From Candidatus Lucifugimonas marina (GTDB lineage: Bacteria > Chloroflexota > Dehalococcoidia > Lucifugimonadales > Lucifugimonadaceae), in the NCBI GenBank assembly GCA_029593915.1, contig CP046147.1:372001-436000 (forward strand): 64,000 bases of DNA, given 5' to 3'. This document shows positions 24,921-33,735 of the stretch, in pieces. A model generated the notes under the pieces. The model was given only the letters and a program-made list of their open reading frames with translations, was not told the origin of the DNA and did not search any database. Positions within the stretch are counted from its first letter, which is position 1; each line of letters opens with the position of its first letter. The position numbers and the translations under genes are program-made.

Positions 24921-26393
24921 CTAAACCGCGGGCAACGGCATGTCGTCGCCGGTTTCGTCTTGCCAGATTCGAATGCGAGCCGCCATTTCTCTGATTCGGT
25001 CTTTGTGTTCAGGTTCGTCGAACAAGTTAGTGAGTTCGGCAGGATCATTGTTCAAGTCGTACAGCTCGCATTGATCGCCGGGAGAGAGATTCAATTTCCA
25101 ACGGTCGCCGGTTACAACCCCTCGCCATGGAATCGAGACCATACGATTTATCTCTGGCGATCCGAGATTTCGGTCGCCCATGCCGTTCCACTGAATGAAC
25201 ACATCGTTGTCTGAGAGGTCTTCCTCACCACGCAGAACTGGTCGTAGCGACTTGCCTTCCAGATGATCTGGAATTTCGCTACCTGAAAGATCGAGAAGCG
25301 TTGGAACGAGGTCTACCTGGCCCACAGAGCCGGGGATTCGTCGTGGCTGCATATCGGTCATCCACGGCACGTACATCAGGAACGGAACGTTGGAAGCCTC
25401 TTCATAGAGAGAGCGTTTCTCAAGCATGCCGTGGTCGCCACCCATTTCGCCGTGCTCGCTTGTGAATACGATGATGGTGTTATCGGCCTGTCCGCTTTCT
25501 TCTAGAGCCTCAAAAATCTTGCCGAGCTGATTGTCGACCAGCGTCACGTTTGCGAAGTATTGTGCGCGTAGCTTGCGGAAACCTTCTTCCGTTGTGGTGT
25601 CGTGGAAATCACCACCTGCTTCACCAAGAGGGTTATTTCCTCCACCCATGTAGTAGTCGGAACGAAGCCGGTTCACGAGCGATCCCGAATCGGGTCGAGT
25701 ACGGAACCCGGGACCGACTTCGATTTCGTCGGGGTCATATAGATCGTTCAGAGGGCCTGTATATGGCGGGTGCGGCTCGAAAAAGTTCACATAGAGCATC
25801 CACGGCTGATCGGCGTGTCTACCTTCTGGGAATTCGCTAATGAATTTGGAAGCGGTGTGACCCAGGAACGCTGCCTGAGTCTGTTCCTCTGTGAGTTCAG
25901 CGGTGCCCGTCCACGCTTCGTAGGACATCGACATAGAGGGTGGCTCAACGCCGTGATCTCGAAGCCACTGGTTGTACGGCGCTTCCTGATACCGATATTC
26001 CTTGCGAGTGATTCGCACACGCTGGAAATCTTCGACAGCTTCCCATGTATCGAAGCCGTGTTGGGCCATCATGTCGTCGCCTAAGTGCCACTTACCCATG
26101 TGAGCGTTGTAGTACTCATCGTCGATCATGTCTCCAATAGTTTGGATGTCTCGAGAGAGCGGAATGTTGTTGCGCTGGAGGCCGGTGTTGTACGGGTACA
26201 AGCCCGTCATGATCGAGGCACGTGCTGGTGTGCAGACAGGTTGGGTTACGTAGGCGTTTTCAAATACGAAACTCTTCTCTGCGAGCTTGTCGAGGTTCGG
26301 AGTCTTGATCCAGTTGTTTCCGTAAGCAGCCATCGAGTCTCGACGCTGCTGGTCGGTGAGGATAAAAAGAATATTCGGCTTACGTTCTTGCAT
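24921..26393 (-). CDS. Sulfatase, S1 family (second copy)
   Basis: A 490-residue sulfatase, only distantly similar to the one at 20.9-22.3 kb. The metal site is LTDQQRRDSMAAYG, the formylglycine motif CTPARASIMTG (C-x-P-A-R), and further active-site segments are MGKWHLGD, NFFEPHPPY and TSEHGEMGGDHG. The last pattern is common in choline/phosphonate-type and some glycan sulfatases. No signal peptide is visible. The substrate is unknown. The ATG follows a run of A; no strong ribosome-binding site is seen. Confidence 0.93.
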   Translation of the reverse strand: MQERKPNILFILTDQQRRDSMAAYGNNWIKTPNLDKLAEKSFVFENAYVTQPVCTPARASIMTGLYPYNTGLQRNNIPLSRDIQTIGDMIDDEYYNAHMGKWHLGDDMMAQHGFDTWEAVEDFQRVRITRKEYRYQEAPYNQWLRDHGVEPPSMSMSYEAWTGTAELTEEQTQAAFLGHTASKFISEFPEGRHADQPWMLYVNFFEPHPPYTGPLNDLYDPDEIEVGPGFRTRPDSGSLVNRLRSDYYMGGGNNPLGEAGGDFHDTTTEEGFRKLRAQYFANVTLVDNQLGKIFEALEESGQADNTIIVFTSEHGEMGGDHGMLEKRSLYEEASNVPFLMYVPWMTDMQPRRIPGSVGQVDLVPTLLDLSGSEIPDHLEGKSLRPVLRGEEDLSDNDVFIQWNGMGDRNLGSPEINRMVSIPWRGVVTGDRWKLNLSPGDQCELYDLNNDPAELTNLFDEPEHKDRIREMAARIRIWQDETGDDMPLPAV

Positions 26394-26528
26394 TTTTTTT
26401 ACTTGCTCTTGAGATTGTTCAGAGATCGATTGCGTTATCGGATTTGATAACTAGCAACTTGGGCTCTACGTGTTACCAGCCACCGGAAGGGTACGGCAAT
26501 CCCGCTCGCGCGCAAGCTTGGGCGAGAC

Positions 26529-26534
26529 TAATCT
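26529..26534 (+). promoter_or_regulatory. Candidate -10 box for a leaderless GNAT transcript
   Basis: TAATCT ends 6 bases before ATG 26541. No ribosome-binding site lies between. No convincing -35 was found. Confidence 0.35.
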
Positions 26535-26540
26535 TTGGTT

Positions 26541-27116
26541 ATGGGCATATTGCTGCATGAACAACTTGAGACCGAACGAACTCGCCTCACGCCTTTAACA
26601 GGCGAAATAGCCGATTCGATGATGGCACGCGATGGTGATTCACTGCTTTCTGAAGAGCGCCTGAAATTCCCTCAGCCGTTCCAGATTCCACCAATGATGC
26701 ACGATGATTACTTGCAAGCTGTTTCACAACGGCTGCAGTACGAACCGGGTCAAGTTGGCTGGTGGGGTTGGCTGTTCTACGAAAAAGAATCTCGGAACGT
26801 ACTTGGCACCGTCGGCGTGAGCGGTCCTCCAGACGAAACCGGTTCTGTCGGCATAGCGTTCTCGATCTACGAAGATCAGGAAAACAATGGTTACACCAAA
26901 GAGGCGACCAAAGCTGTAGTAGATTGGATTTTGGCTCAAGAAGGCGTGAAGTCGCTTCGTATGATGATTCACCCTAAAAATTTTGCAGCCGTTCGGGTAG
27001 CTCAGCACTCAAAATTCGAACTAAAGGGCACTGTTGTCGACAATGTTGTTGGCGAAGTGCACTTGTACGAAGCTAAGAAGCGCGTAATTCTCCCTCCGCC
27101 TTCTGCGCTGGTTTAG
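26541..27116 (+). CDS. GNAT-family N-acetyltransferase (RimJ/RimL-like)
   Basis: About 191 residues. TERTRLTPLTGEIADSM at the start, LGTVGVSGPPDETGSVGIAFSIYED in the middle, NNGYTKEATKAVVDW (the acetyl-CoA-binding turn) and HPKNFAAVRVAQHSKFELKG at the end match RimJ/RimL-like acetyltransferases. The acceptor could be a ribosomal protein, an amine or an antibiotic-like compound; sequence does not tell. ATG 26541 is used; TTG 26535 would precede the likely transcription start. Confidence 0.85.
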   Translation: MGILLHEQLETERTRLTPLTGEIADSMMARDGDSLLSEERLKFPQPFQIPPMMHDDYLQAVSQRLQYEPGQVGWWGWLFYEKESRNVLGTVGVSGPPDETGSVGIAFSIYEDQENNGYTKEATKAVVDWILAQEGVKSLRMMIHPKNFAAVRVAQHSKFELKGTVVDNVVGEVHLYEAKKRVILPPPSALV

Positions 27117-27266
27117 ATTTTCGCCGTTCGAATCCTCCTCGCCGTCCTGAATAACAGGGATTCATAGTTCGATTCGTGACCTTCGGCTTATCACACCATA
27201 GAATTGATCTATAGTTTTGTTGTGCGTGGACGATTTGCCTGGCTCGCTGCCGGCGTGGAGATTTAG

Positions 27267-27668
27267 TTGACCGATAAGCCAGTTGAAACCTCAGAAGTAA
27301 AGTTCGAATCGGCAGCAAAGAAGAAGCGTGAGACCCGACCGTGGGGCTCGTACGAAGTTCTTACCAGCGGTCCCGGATTTCAGACCAAGCGCCTGACCGT
27401 GAAAGCCGAGAAACGACTGTCGCTACAGTGGCACAGACACCGTGACGAAACGTGGGTTGTGGCACGCGGCACCGCCGAAGTAACCGTTGGCGAAGAGCAG
27501 CACACTTTGGGTCGCGGCGAAACGATGTTCGTTGCTCGCAACATTCACCACCGAATCGCCAATATTTCTTCAGTGGAGCCGCTCGAGATTATCGAGATTC
27601 AGACCGGTGACTATCTGGGCGAAGACGACATCGTAAGAGTGGAAGACGACTTCGGCCGGGCTGAGTAG
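27267..27668 (+). CDS. Stand-alone mannose-6-phosphate isomerase type II cupin
   Basis: A 133-residue cupin equal to the C-terminal domain of bifunctional mannose-1-phosphate guanylyltransferase/isomerase proteins: RPWGSYEVL, LSLQWHRHRDETWVV (metal His), GETMFVARNIHHRI and the end LEIIEIQTGDYLGEDDIVR with EDDFGR. Stand-alone copies can carry the isomerase activity (mannose-6-P to fructose-6-P). The TTG start has GGAG 6 bases upstream. No guanylyltransferase gene is next to it. Confidence 0.85.
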   Translation: MTDKPVETSEVKFESAAKKKRETRPWGSYEVLTSGPGFQTKRLTVKAEKRLSLQWHRHRDETWVVARGTAEVTVGEEQHTLGRGETMFVARNIHHRIANISSVEPLEIIEIQTGDYLGEDDIVRVEDDFGRAE

Positions 27669-27733
27669 GATTTCGTAGGTATCGCGTTCGTCCCTCGTAG
27701 TGAGAGGGGGGCGTTAAATTCATTCGGCGAAAG

Positions 27734-27762
27734 TTGGCTCATTTGTCTGGGGATAGTTATCT
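27734..27762 (+). promoter_or_regulatory. Candidate promoter of the GMC oxidoreductase operon
   Basis: TTGGCT (27734-27739), 17 bases, TTATCT (27757-27762). The predicted transcription start lies 2-3 bases before ATG 27772, so the leader would be nearly absent. Confidence 0.45.
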
Positions 27763-27771
27763 TGGCTGCCC

Positions 27772-29391
27772 ATGACTACAACTGATCACAATCCCGACCG
27801 TACCGCCGATGTTTTAATCATCGGTGCAGGTGCTTCTGGAGCAGCCGTCGCCGCCTCGTTAGCCGAGGCTGGATTCGATGTTGTTTGCATCGAGCAAGGC
27901 AACTGGCAAGACGCCTCAAAATTCCCAACAGTAGAACCTGACTTCGAACTCAGGCAAATGAGTTCGTGGTCGATAAATCCGAACAAGCGCAAGCTGCGGG
28001 AAGATTACCCGGTCAACGTCGATGATTCGGCGATTGATCCAGTGATGTTCAACGGGGTTGGCGGAAGCACGATCATGTGGGCTGCCCACACGCCTCGCCT
28101 TCATCCTTCAGACTTCCGAGTCAAAACTCTCGACGGTGTTGCAGATGATTGGCCAATCACTTACGAAGATTTGGAACCGTGGTATGACCTGAACGATCAC
28201 GTGATGGGTTGTGCTGGAATTGCTGGAGACCCGGCGAATCCTCCTCGTTCACCACGCCAAATGCCGCCTGTGCCTATCGGTAAGGATGGTGAGATGTTGG
28301 CGGCTGCATTTGATCGATTGGGGTGGCATTGGTGGCCATCTGACAACTACGTCAATTCGATTCGATACGGCGAAGGCCGAGATGCCTGCAACTTCTGCGG
28401 TCACAACATGATGGGCTGTTACCAAAGGGCAAAATCATCCACCGATCTGAACTACTGGCCGCGCGCAATCGATCAGGGTGCAGAATTCGTAACCGGCGCT
28501 CGTGTTCGCGAGATAACCACTGATTCCACCGGCAGGGCAACTGGCGTGAATTATCTCGATGCCGCAGGAAACGATCATCATCGTAAAGCTAGGGCAGTGG
28601 TGGTTGCAGCGAACGGAGTTGGTACACCGCGAATGCTGCTGATGTCGGCTTCCGACAGGCACCCGAACGGGCTTTCGAATTCATCGGGAATGGTCGGCAA
28701 GAACTTGATGTTCCACGTGTACGCCGGTGTCACAGGAGTCTTCCCTGGCAACAACGAGCGATGGGTTGGACCTGCCGCCAACATGATCATGTCGCAAGAG
28801 TTTTATGAGACTGATCCTAGCCGAGGTTTTGTACGTGGCTATTCGTATCAATCGGGTCGAGGACCTGGCGGCCCGGGTGCTGCTGCACGAGGTGGCAAGG
28901 TTCCGTGGGGAGCCGGGCACCACGAACAGGTGAAACGTCGATTAGGAAACACTGTTGGGCTTGGCGTGATCGGTGACGATCTGCCTGAGGAACACAATAC
29001 CGTCACTCTTGATCCTCGGTTGACCGATAGTTCAGGTCTACCAGCTCCAAAGATCACCTACACAGTCAGTAAAAACTCGCGAGCTCTTCTTGATCACGGA
29101 CTCATTCAGGCGCAAAAAGTTATGGAAGAGGCAGGGGCTGACGAAGTTGATGTAAATCGATTCTCACGAGAGGCCGGTTGGCATCTGATGGGCACGGCAC
29201 GAATGGGTGATGATCCCGAACGATCGGTGGTCGATAGCTACGGACAATCTCACGATATCGACAATCTCTTCATCGTCGATGGCAGTGTTTTTGTGACTGG
29301 TGGTGCGGTGAATCCAACGCCAACCATTCAGGCGATTGCGCTACGTGCTGCCGATTACATCGTGAACGAACGTCAGGACTTGAAATCGTGA
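27772..29391 (+). CDS. GMC-family FAD oxidoreductase (gluconate dehydrogenase-like)
   Basis: A 539-residue flavoprotein. LIIGAGASGAAVAASLAEAGFDV is the N-terminal FAD-binding fold, VGGSTIMWAAHTPRL the substrate-side GMC signature, and the C-terminal SREAGWHLMGTARMGDD with the catalytic His, then DGSVFVTGGAVNPTPTIQAIALRAAD, closes the FAD site. It most resembles the large subunit of gluconate 2-dehydrogenase and related membrane sugar or polyol dehydrogenases. The next gene, overlapping by 4 bases, encodes the small subunit type that goes with it. Confidence 0.92.
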   Translation: MTTTDHNPDRTADVLIIGAGASGAAVAASLAEAGFDVVCIEQGNWQDASKFPTVEPDFELRQMSSWSINPNKRKLREDYPVNVDDSAIDPVMFNGVGGSTIMWAAHTPRLHPSDFRVKTLDGVADDWPITYEDLEPWYDLNDHVMGCAGIAGDPANPPRSPRQMPPVPIGKDGEMLAAAFDRLGWHWWPSDNYVNSIRYGEGRDACNFCGHNMMGCYQRAKSSTDLNYWPRAIDQGAEFVTGARVREITTDSTGRATGVNYLDAAGNDHHRKARAVVVAANGVGTPRMLLMSASDRHPNGLSNSSGMVGKNLMFHVYAGVTGVFPGNNERWVGPAANMIMSQEFYETDPSRGFVRGYSYQSGRGPGGPGAAARGGKVPWGAGHHEQVKRRLGNTVGLGVIGDDLPEEHNTVTLDPRLTDSSGLPAPKITYTVSKNSRALLDHGLIQAQKVMEEAGADEVDVNRFSREAGWHLMGTARMGDDPERSVVDSYGQSHDIDNLFIVDGSVFVTGGAVNPTPTIQAIALRAADYIVNERQDLKS

Positions 29392-29843
29392 TTACATCGA
29401 ATCTAAGCGAGTCTGATGTCAACGTCCTCTCAACCGCAATGGATCGCGTCGTTCCGGCAGTCGACGACTTGCCCGGCGCAGGTGGAATGGGACTGGCGAT
29501 AGTCGTTGTTGAACGTTCACGAGCCGATGAGCGTTTTTGGAATGCACTCACGACCGTGGTGAACGCACTTTCGTCTGCTGGATCTGATGGCTCTGGCGAA
29601 TTCGCGTCGATGAGCGGCGACGAACAGGATGACGCACTGAGAGCTGTAGAAATGTCCGAACCGGCAGCGTTCGCGCTGTGGCTCGACGTCGTTTTTACGA
29701 TCTACTACATGCAACCCGCAGTTCACAAGCGACTGGACTGGCATGGTCGTTCGCCGCAGCCGGTTGGAAACGAAATGCCGCCGTGGGACGAGTCGGTCCT
29801 GAGCAAAATTCGCCAGCGCGAGCCGTTCTGGCGCAAGGTCTAG
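29388..29843 (+). CDS. Gluconate 2-dehydrogenase subunit 3-like protein
   Basis: A 151-residue protein with the pattern of the subunit-3 family: MDRVVPAVDDLPGAGGMG near the start and IYYMQPAVHKRLDWHGRSPQPVGN near the end. This subunit partners the FAD-containing GMC subunit. In many homologues it carries a twin-arginine signal; none is evident here. The GTG start overlaps the preceding stop as GTGA, so the two are translated together. A cytochrome subunit is not present beside them. Confidence 0.78.
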   Translation: MITSNLSESDVNVLSTAMDRVVPAVDDLPGAGGMGLAIVVVERSRADERFWNALTTVVNALSSAGSDGSGEFASMSGDEQDDALRAVEMSEPAAFALWLDVVFTIYYMQPAVHKRLDWHGRSPQPVGNEMPPWDESVLSKIRQREPFWRKV

Positions 29844-29878
29844 AAGGCCTCTACGCCAGAACAATTTATTAGCATCGA

Positions 29879-31006
29879 CTACTTCAGTGCTACTGATCCG
29901 TCTTCTCGAATTGGTGGTGCTACCAGGGCAGGATCAAAGGGGTGCATTGCTGGAGCATCTTCGTTGAAGATGACTCCGAGTCCGGGTTCTTCCGAAGGCG
30001 TGTACCATCCATTTTCGAGCTTTATGATCGTGTCAGTCACATCACGCCGCGGCGCAACTTCTTCCTGAACCGATTCCTGCACATCCCACGAAATCGATGA
30101 CGTCGCTACTGCGATACATGCAGCCGTTGCGATAGGTGTTTGGAAATTGTGCGGGCAAATCTTGATGTGGTGTGCTTCCGCAATCGTGGCGATCTTTTTG
30201 GTAGCCGTTATGCCTCCAGCGACAGCCGCATCTGGTTTGAAAAACGCTGGCTTCGCCAATTGGGCGTACTCGCGGAACTCCCAGACTCCCATATTTCGCT
30301 CACCGACTGCCAGCGGCAATCGCATCTTCGCAGCCGTGTCGCCCATTGCCAAGACTGAATCGGGAACGATGGGGTCTTCGATGAAGTACGGTCGCAGCTT
30401 GGCGACTTCGTCGCAAAATGCGATTGCTTCGTGTGGCTGCATGTTGCGGTGAATTTCGATCCCAATGTCGAAGTCCCAGCCAACAGTTTCTCGAACCGAT
30501 TCGACCATCTCGACCGCCAGGCCGATCATCTTGGTGTAGGTCAGCTCAGCCCAGTTTTTAGGCATGGGCGTGAATTTGAGGGCCGAGAATCCCTGATCGA
30601 GAGCCTTTTTGGCTCCAACGGCACATTCCTCTGGTGTGTTGCCGCCGATGCCCTGAGCGATTCCTCGAATCTTCTGGCGAACCTTGCCGCCGAGTAAATC
30701 CCACACCGGAGCCTGAAGTCGTTTGCCCTTGATGTCCCACAACGCCATGTCGATAGCACTAATAGCACCACCTATGCTGTTGCCTCGGAACGCCGAGTTG
30801 TAGCGCCAGAGATAGCTCCATATGTGCTCGATGTCACCGGCGTCCATGCCGATGATCGCGTCACCAAATGCGTGAATAGTGGCTTCGGCTGCTTTCGGGT
30901 ATGACCAGTAGCACGATTCTCCGATGCCTTCGGTTCCGTCTTCGGTCGTGATTTTTACGATTAGGAATCGTGATACGAAAAAGGTTTCTATTTTTGCGAT
31001 CTTCAT
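29879..31006 (-). CDS. Enolase-superfamily dehydratase, mandelate racemase/galactonate dehydratase group
   Basis: A 375-residue protein with the capping domain plus barrel of the enolase superfamily. Candidate metal ligands are Glu in GIEIHRNM, Glu in YFIEDPI and Glu in AVGERNMG; the His of EIHRNM and CPHNFQTPI are likely catalytic. This pattern is that of sugar-acid dehydratases such as galactonate or mannonate dehydratase. It is about 40% like the gene at 32.4-33.5 kb by eye over the barrel. Substrate identity needs assay. It is in a leftward group with the Gfo/Idh oxidoreductase and that second dehydratase. Confidence 0.9.
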   Translation of the reverse strand: MKIAKIETFFVSRFLIVKITTEDGTEGIGESCYWSYPKAAEATIHAFGDAIIGMDAGDIEHIWSYLWRYNSAFRGNSIGGAISAIDMALWDIKGKRLQAPVWDLLGGKVRQKIRGIAQGIGGNTPEECAVGAKKALDQGFSALKFTPMPKNWAELTYTKMIGLAVEMVESVRETVGWDFDIGIEIHRNMQPHEAIAFCDEVAKLRPYFIEDPIVPDSVLAMGDTAAKMRLPLAVGERNMGVWEFREYAQLAKPAFFKPDAAVAGGITATKKIATIAEAHHIKICPHNFQTPIATAACIAVATSSISWDVQESVQEEVAPRRDVTDTIIKLENGWYTPSEEPGLGVIFNEDAPAMHPFDPALVAPPIREDGSVALK

Positions 31007-31077
31007 TTTTTACTTCAGTTTTTTGTATTCGGCGTGAGGCGATATTGCCCAAGGTGCTCGGGGGGGTGAGTATGTGT

Positions 31078-31104
31078 GTCGTCCTTCGAGAGCCTCAGGA
31101 TGAC
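31078..31104. repeat. GTCGTCCTTCGA...TCAGGATGAC repeat
   Basis: GTCGTCCTTCGAGAG-CC-TCAGGATGAC forms an imperfect hairpin of about 8 bp and matches repeats at 38941-38993 and 42333-42360. It lies in the gap between two leftward genes, downstream of the Gfo/Idh gene. Confidence 0.6.
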
Positions 31105-31130
31105 GTTGAGTGGACTAGTTCCGTTCGTTG

Positions 31131-32381
31131 CTAAATGTTCCAGTGGGCGTTGATACTTGCCTCGTACTGTGCAGTTTCTTCGTTTTCGATTTCTTCGACG
31201 GTAACAGCACGGCCCAGCACCGACGATTCGAGCGCTGCGTTGCAGACTGCGAGGTCTTTACGACCAACGTATGCGTCTACTTCAGGCTTGGTGCCATCGG
31301 CAATGCACTGACCTAGTTCGTAGTACTCAAGGGCGACCAAGAATCGGTCGGCATCTTCGAATGGGGTGTCGTACGAACCGAGGCGGTCTGCACCGAACAA
31401 TCTAGCCGGCAATTCGTCGAGGTGGAAATCAGGCACTAGCTCTAGCACTTCATCTCCGGATACCTGCCCAACACCGTCGATAGTCAACGTTAGAGGTGCG
31501 CCACGACGTTGCTTGGCGGGAGCCATCGATCCCTTGCTGCCATAGATCATTCCGTACTCGGTAGTTTCACCGTGGGCTGCGAACATAGAGGTCCACTGTC
31601 CAACCGCACCGCTCTTGTACTTGAGCGTTGAGATAACCATGTCTTCAGCGTCCGCATCGATCTCATCCGGAACTTCGTTGGCCCAGTGCTCGTAGAAGTT
31701 GGCGACACCGATTTTTTCGCCTTTATATCGTTTTGGTTCCCACACTTTGGAGACTGCGTAAACCTCTTCGATATCTCCGAGGTAATACATCATCTGGTCG
31801 ACAGCGTGGACTCCAGCATCGACGAAAATTCCGCCGATGTTTTTGTAGTGCCGCCAAGGCCAAATTATGATGTCGTTACCGCCTCTGGCTGATCCAAGCA
31901 GGAAGCTGTAGGGATCGCCAATTGCACCAGCATCGAGTACGGCTTTGTTGAGTCGGCACATCGGGTCACGGCGTTCTTGCTCGCCGACGCTGAGAACTTT
32001 TCCGCTTCGCTTCCATGCATCAATAACTCGGTTGCAGCCACGGATCGTGAGTGAAAGCGGCTTTTCGCACAAAACGTTGTAACCAAGATCGAACGCCATC
32101 TCGGCGACGAGGTGATGTGAGCCTGAATCGGTGGTGATGTCGACCGCTTCGATATCGGGTCGCATCTTCTTCATCGTTTCCATTGAAGTGAAAACTTCTG
32201 GACGGCTACCGAGCATCTCTTCGGCGTTATTCGCGAGATGAATTGCGTTTTCTTCACGGGTGTCGCAAACGGCCGCAAGTTCGACGTTTGCCATGCCGCT
32301 TTCGTAAAGCGCACCGAGCGCTCGTAAGTGTCGACCGCCCATGCCACCAGCACCGACTATCGCAATTGGAATTTTGACCAT
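31131..32381 (-). CDS. Gfo/Idh/MocA-family oxidoreductase
   Basis: A 416-residue NAD(P)-dependent oxidoreductase. AIVGAGGMGGRHLRAL is the nucleotide-binding turn, CEKPLSLT the conserved EKP motif, and GGIFVDAGVHAVDQMMYYLGD gives the D-x3-H catalytic pair. Members oxidise sugars, inositols and their acids. The gene lies between two enolase-superfamily dehydratases on the same strand, so the three may act on one sugar-acid route. GAAGGA stands about 9 bases before the ATG. Confidence 0.9.
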   Translation of the reverse strand: MVKIPIAIVGAGGMGGRHLRALGALYESGMANVELAAVCDTREENAIHLANNAEEMLGSRPEVFTSMETMKKMRPDIEAVDITTDSGSHHLVAEMAFDLGYNVLCEKPLSLTIRGCNRVIDAWKRSGKVLSVGEQERRDPMCRLNKAVLDAGAIGDPYSFLLGSARGGNDIIIWPWRHYKNIGGIFVDAGVHAVDQMMYYLGDIEEVYAVSKVWEPKRYKGEKIGVANFYEHWANEVPDEIDADAEDMVISTLKYKSGAVGQWTSMFAAHGETTEYGMIYGSKGSMAPAKQRRGAPLTLTIDGVGQVSGDEVLELVPDFHLDELPARLFGADRLGSYDTPFEDADRFLVALEYYELGQCIADGTKPEVDAYVGRKDLAVCNAALESSVLGRAVTVEEIENEETAQYEASINAHWNI

Positions 32382-32414
32382 TAAGTTGGTTCCTTCTTTA
32401 TCTGTTGTCGGCTT

Positions 32415-33548
32415 TTATCGGTCTTGAACGCTGCCGTCGAAGCCGATCGGGGTGTCGAGAATTTTCGGGTTTTCGGGACCGGAGAGAGCGGCTTCATTTA
32501 GTTCGATGCCGAGTCCGGGTCCTTCTGGAACGATGAGGTAGCCATCTACTAATTCGAGTGGTGTCACCAATAGATCACTCTTTGGCGGTTCTGATTCACC
32601 GGTGTACTCCTGAAGTGCGAAGTTCGGGATACAGGCGTCGAGCTGAACACATGCCGCCGTGCTAACGGGAGAAAGCGGATTGTGAGGAATGACCTTCACG
32701 TGCTTTGCTTCTGCCATCGCAGAGACTTTCTTCGATCCTGAAAGTCCGCCACACAGGCAGAGGTCGGGTCGAATGTACGAAGCGGCATTTGCTTCGAGCA
32801 GTTGCTCATATTCGAAAATAGTTGTGAACCGCTCGCCGGTGGCGATTGGGATGTTGCACTGATCGGCGACATCGCCCATGCGAGCCGGACTGTCAGGGAG
32901 CATGGGGTCTTCGTAGAAGAACGGGTTGAATTGTTCGAGCCGTCGACCCAGCCAGATGCTTTCGGCTGGAGCCATTTGACGATGGATTTCTACACAGATA
33001 TCGACGTTGCCACCGACGGCTTCTTTCACTGCTCCTACACGGTCCACGGCTTCGTCGGCCCATTCGGTGTACGACTTGTGGAGGTAGTAGTCCGGAGCGA
33101 ACGGAGTAAAGCGTACTGCTGTGAATCCGTCTTTTACCGCCGCCTGAGCACTGGCAACGAGATCGTCTTTAGTTTCGCCGCCAACATGCATGTAGCAGCG
33201 AACTTTGTCGCGAGTCTTGCCGCCCATGAGATCGTAGATCGGCACTCCAAGTCGTTTGCCCTTGATGTCCCACAGCGCGATATCGATAGCACTCAGCGCA
33301 CCCTGAACGACAGAACCCATGAAGTGGGATGATCGGTACAGCCACTGGTAGTGATGTTCGATGTAGTCGGGGTTCTTGCCTTCGAGATACTCCGCCATCG
33401 TGTCAACCATCGTCTTAGTGGGGCGTTGCCAGCCGTGCACACCGCCTTCACCGATTCCGACTGTGCCGTCCTCACAGTAGATGCGAATCAGCAGCCAACG
33501 GTCCCAGAGCATAGTTTCGACTCGTTCGATCTTGGTTGGTGCTGGCAT
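32415..33548 (-). CDS. Enolase-superfamily dehydratase, galactonate dehydratase-like
   Basis: A 377-residue enolase-superfamily enzyme, paralogue of the gene at 29.9 kb. Visible landmarks are the capping-domain segment GIGEGGVHG, LWDIKGKRLGVPIYDLMGG, the metal ligand Glu in CVEIHRQM, FYEDPMLPD, ATGERFTT and the His in VIPHNPLSPV. The pattern EIH..ED..GER fits D-galactonate or related sugar-acid dehydratases. It is probably co-transcribed with the Gfo/Idh gene 33 bases downstream. It diverges from the D-aminoacylase gene. Confidence 0.9.
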   Translation of the reverse strand: MPAPTKIERVETMLWDRWLLIRIYCEDGTVGIGEGGVHGWQRPTKTMVDTMAEYLEGKNPDYIEHHYQWLYRSSHFMGSVVQGALSAIDIALWDIKGKRLGVPIYDLMGGKTRDKVRCYMHVGGETKDDLVASAQAAVKDGFTAVRFTPFAPDYYLHKSYTEWADEAVDRVGAVKEAVGGNVDICVEIHRQMAPAESIWLGRRLEQFNPFFYEDPMLPDSPARMGDVADQCNIPIATGERFTTIFEYEQLLEANAASYIRPDLCLCGGLSGSKKVSAMAEAKHVKVIPHNPLSPVSTAACVQLDACIPNFALQEYTGESEPPKSDLLVTPLELVDGYLIVPEGPGLGIELNEAALSGPENPKILDTPIGFDGSVQDR

Positions 33549-33735
33549 TTATGTGCGGTCCGTTTCGATATTTTTTGCTCATCTGACGAGCAGGAACAGG
33601 CAAAAAGACTTTGCTAGCCGAGAAGGTAGCTCGGAATCAGGACGGATACAAGATCAAATTTGTTTGTGTTGGGCGTGTGGTGGAGTTATAACCACGGCAC
33701 GAACGTAGTTACTGCAGCGAAGAGAGAAGAAATTT

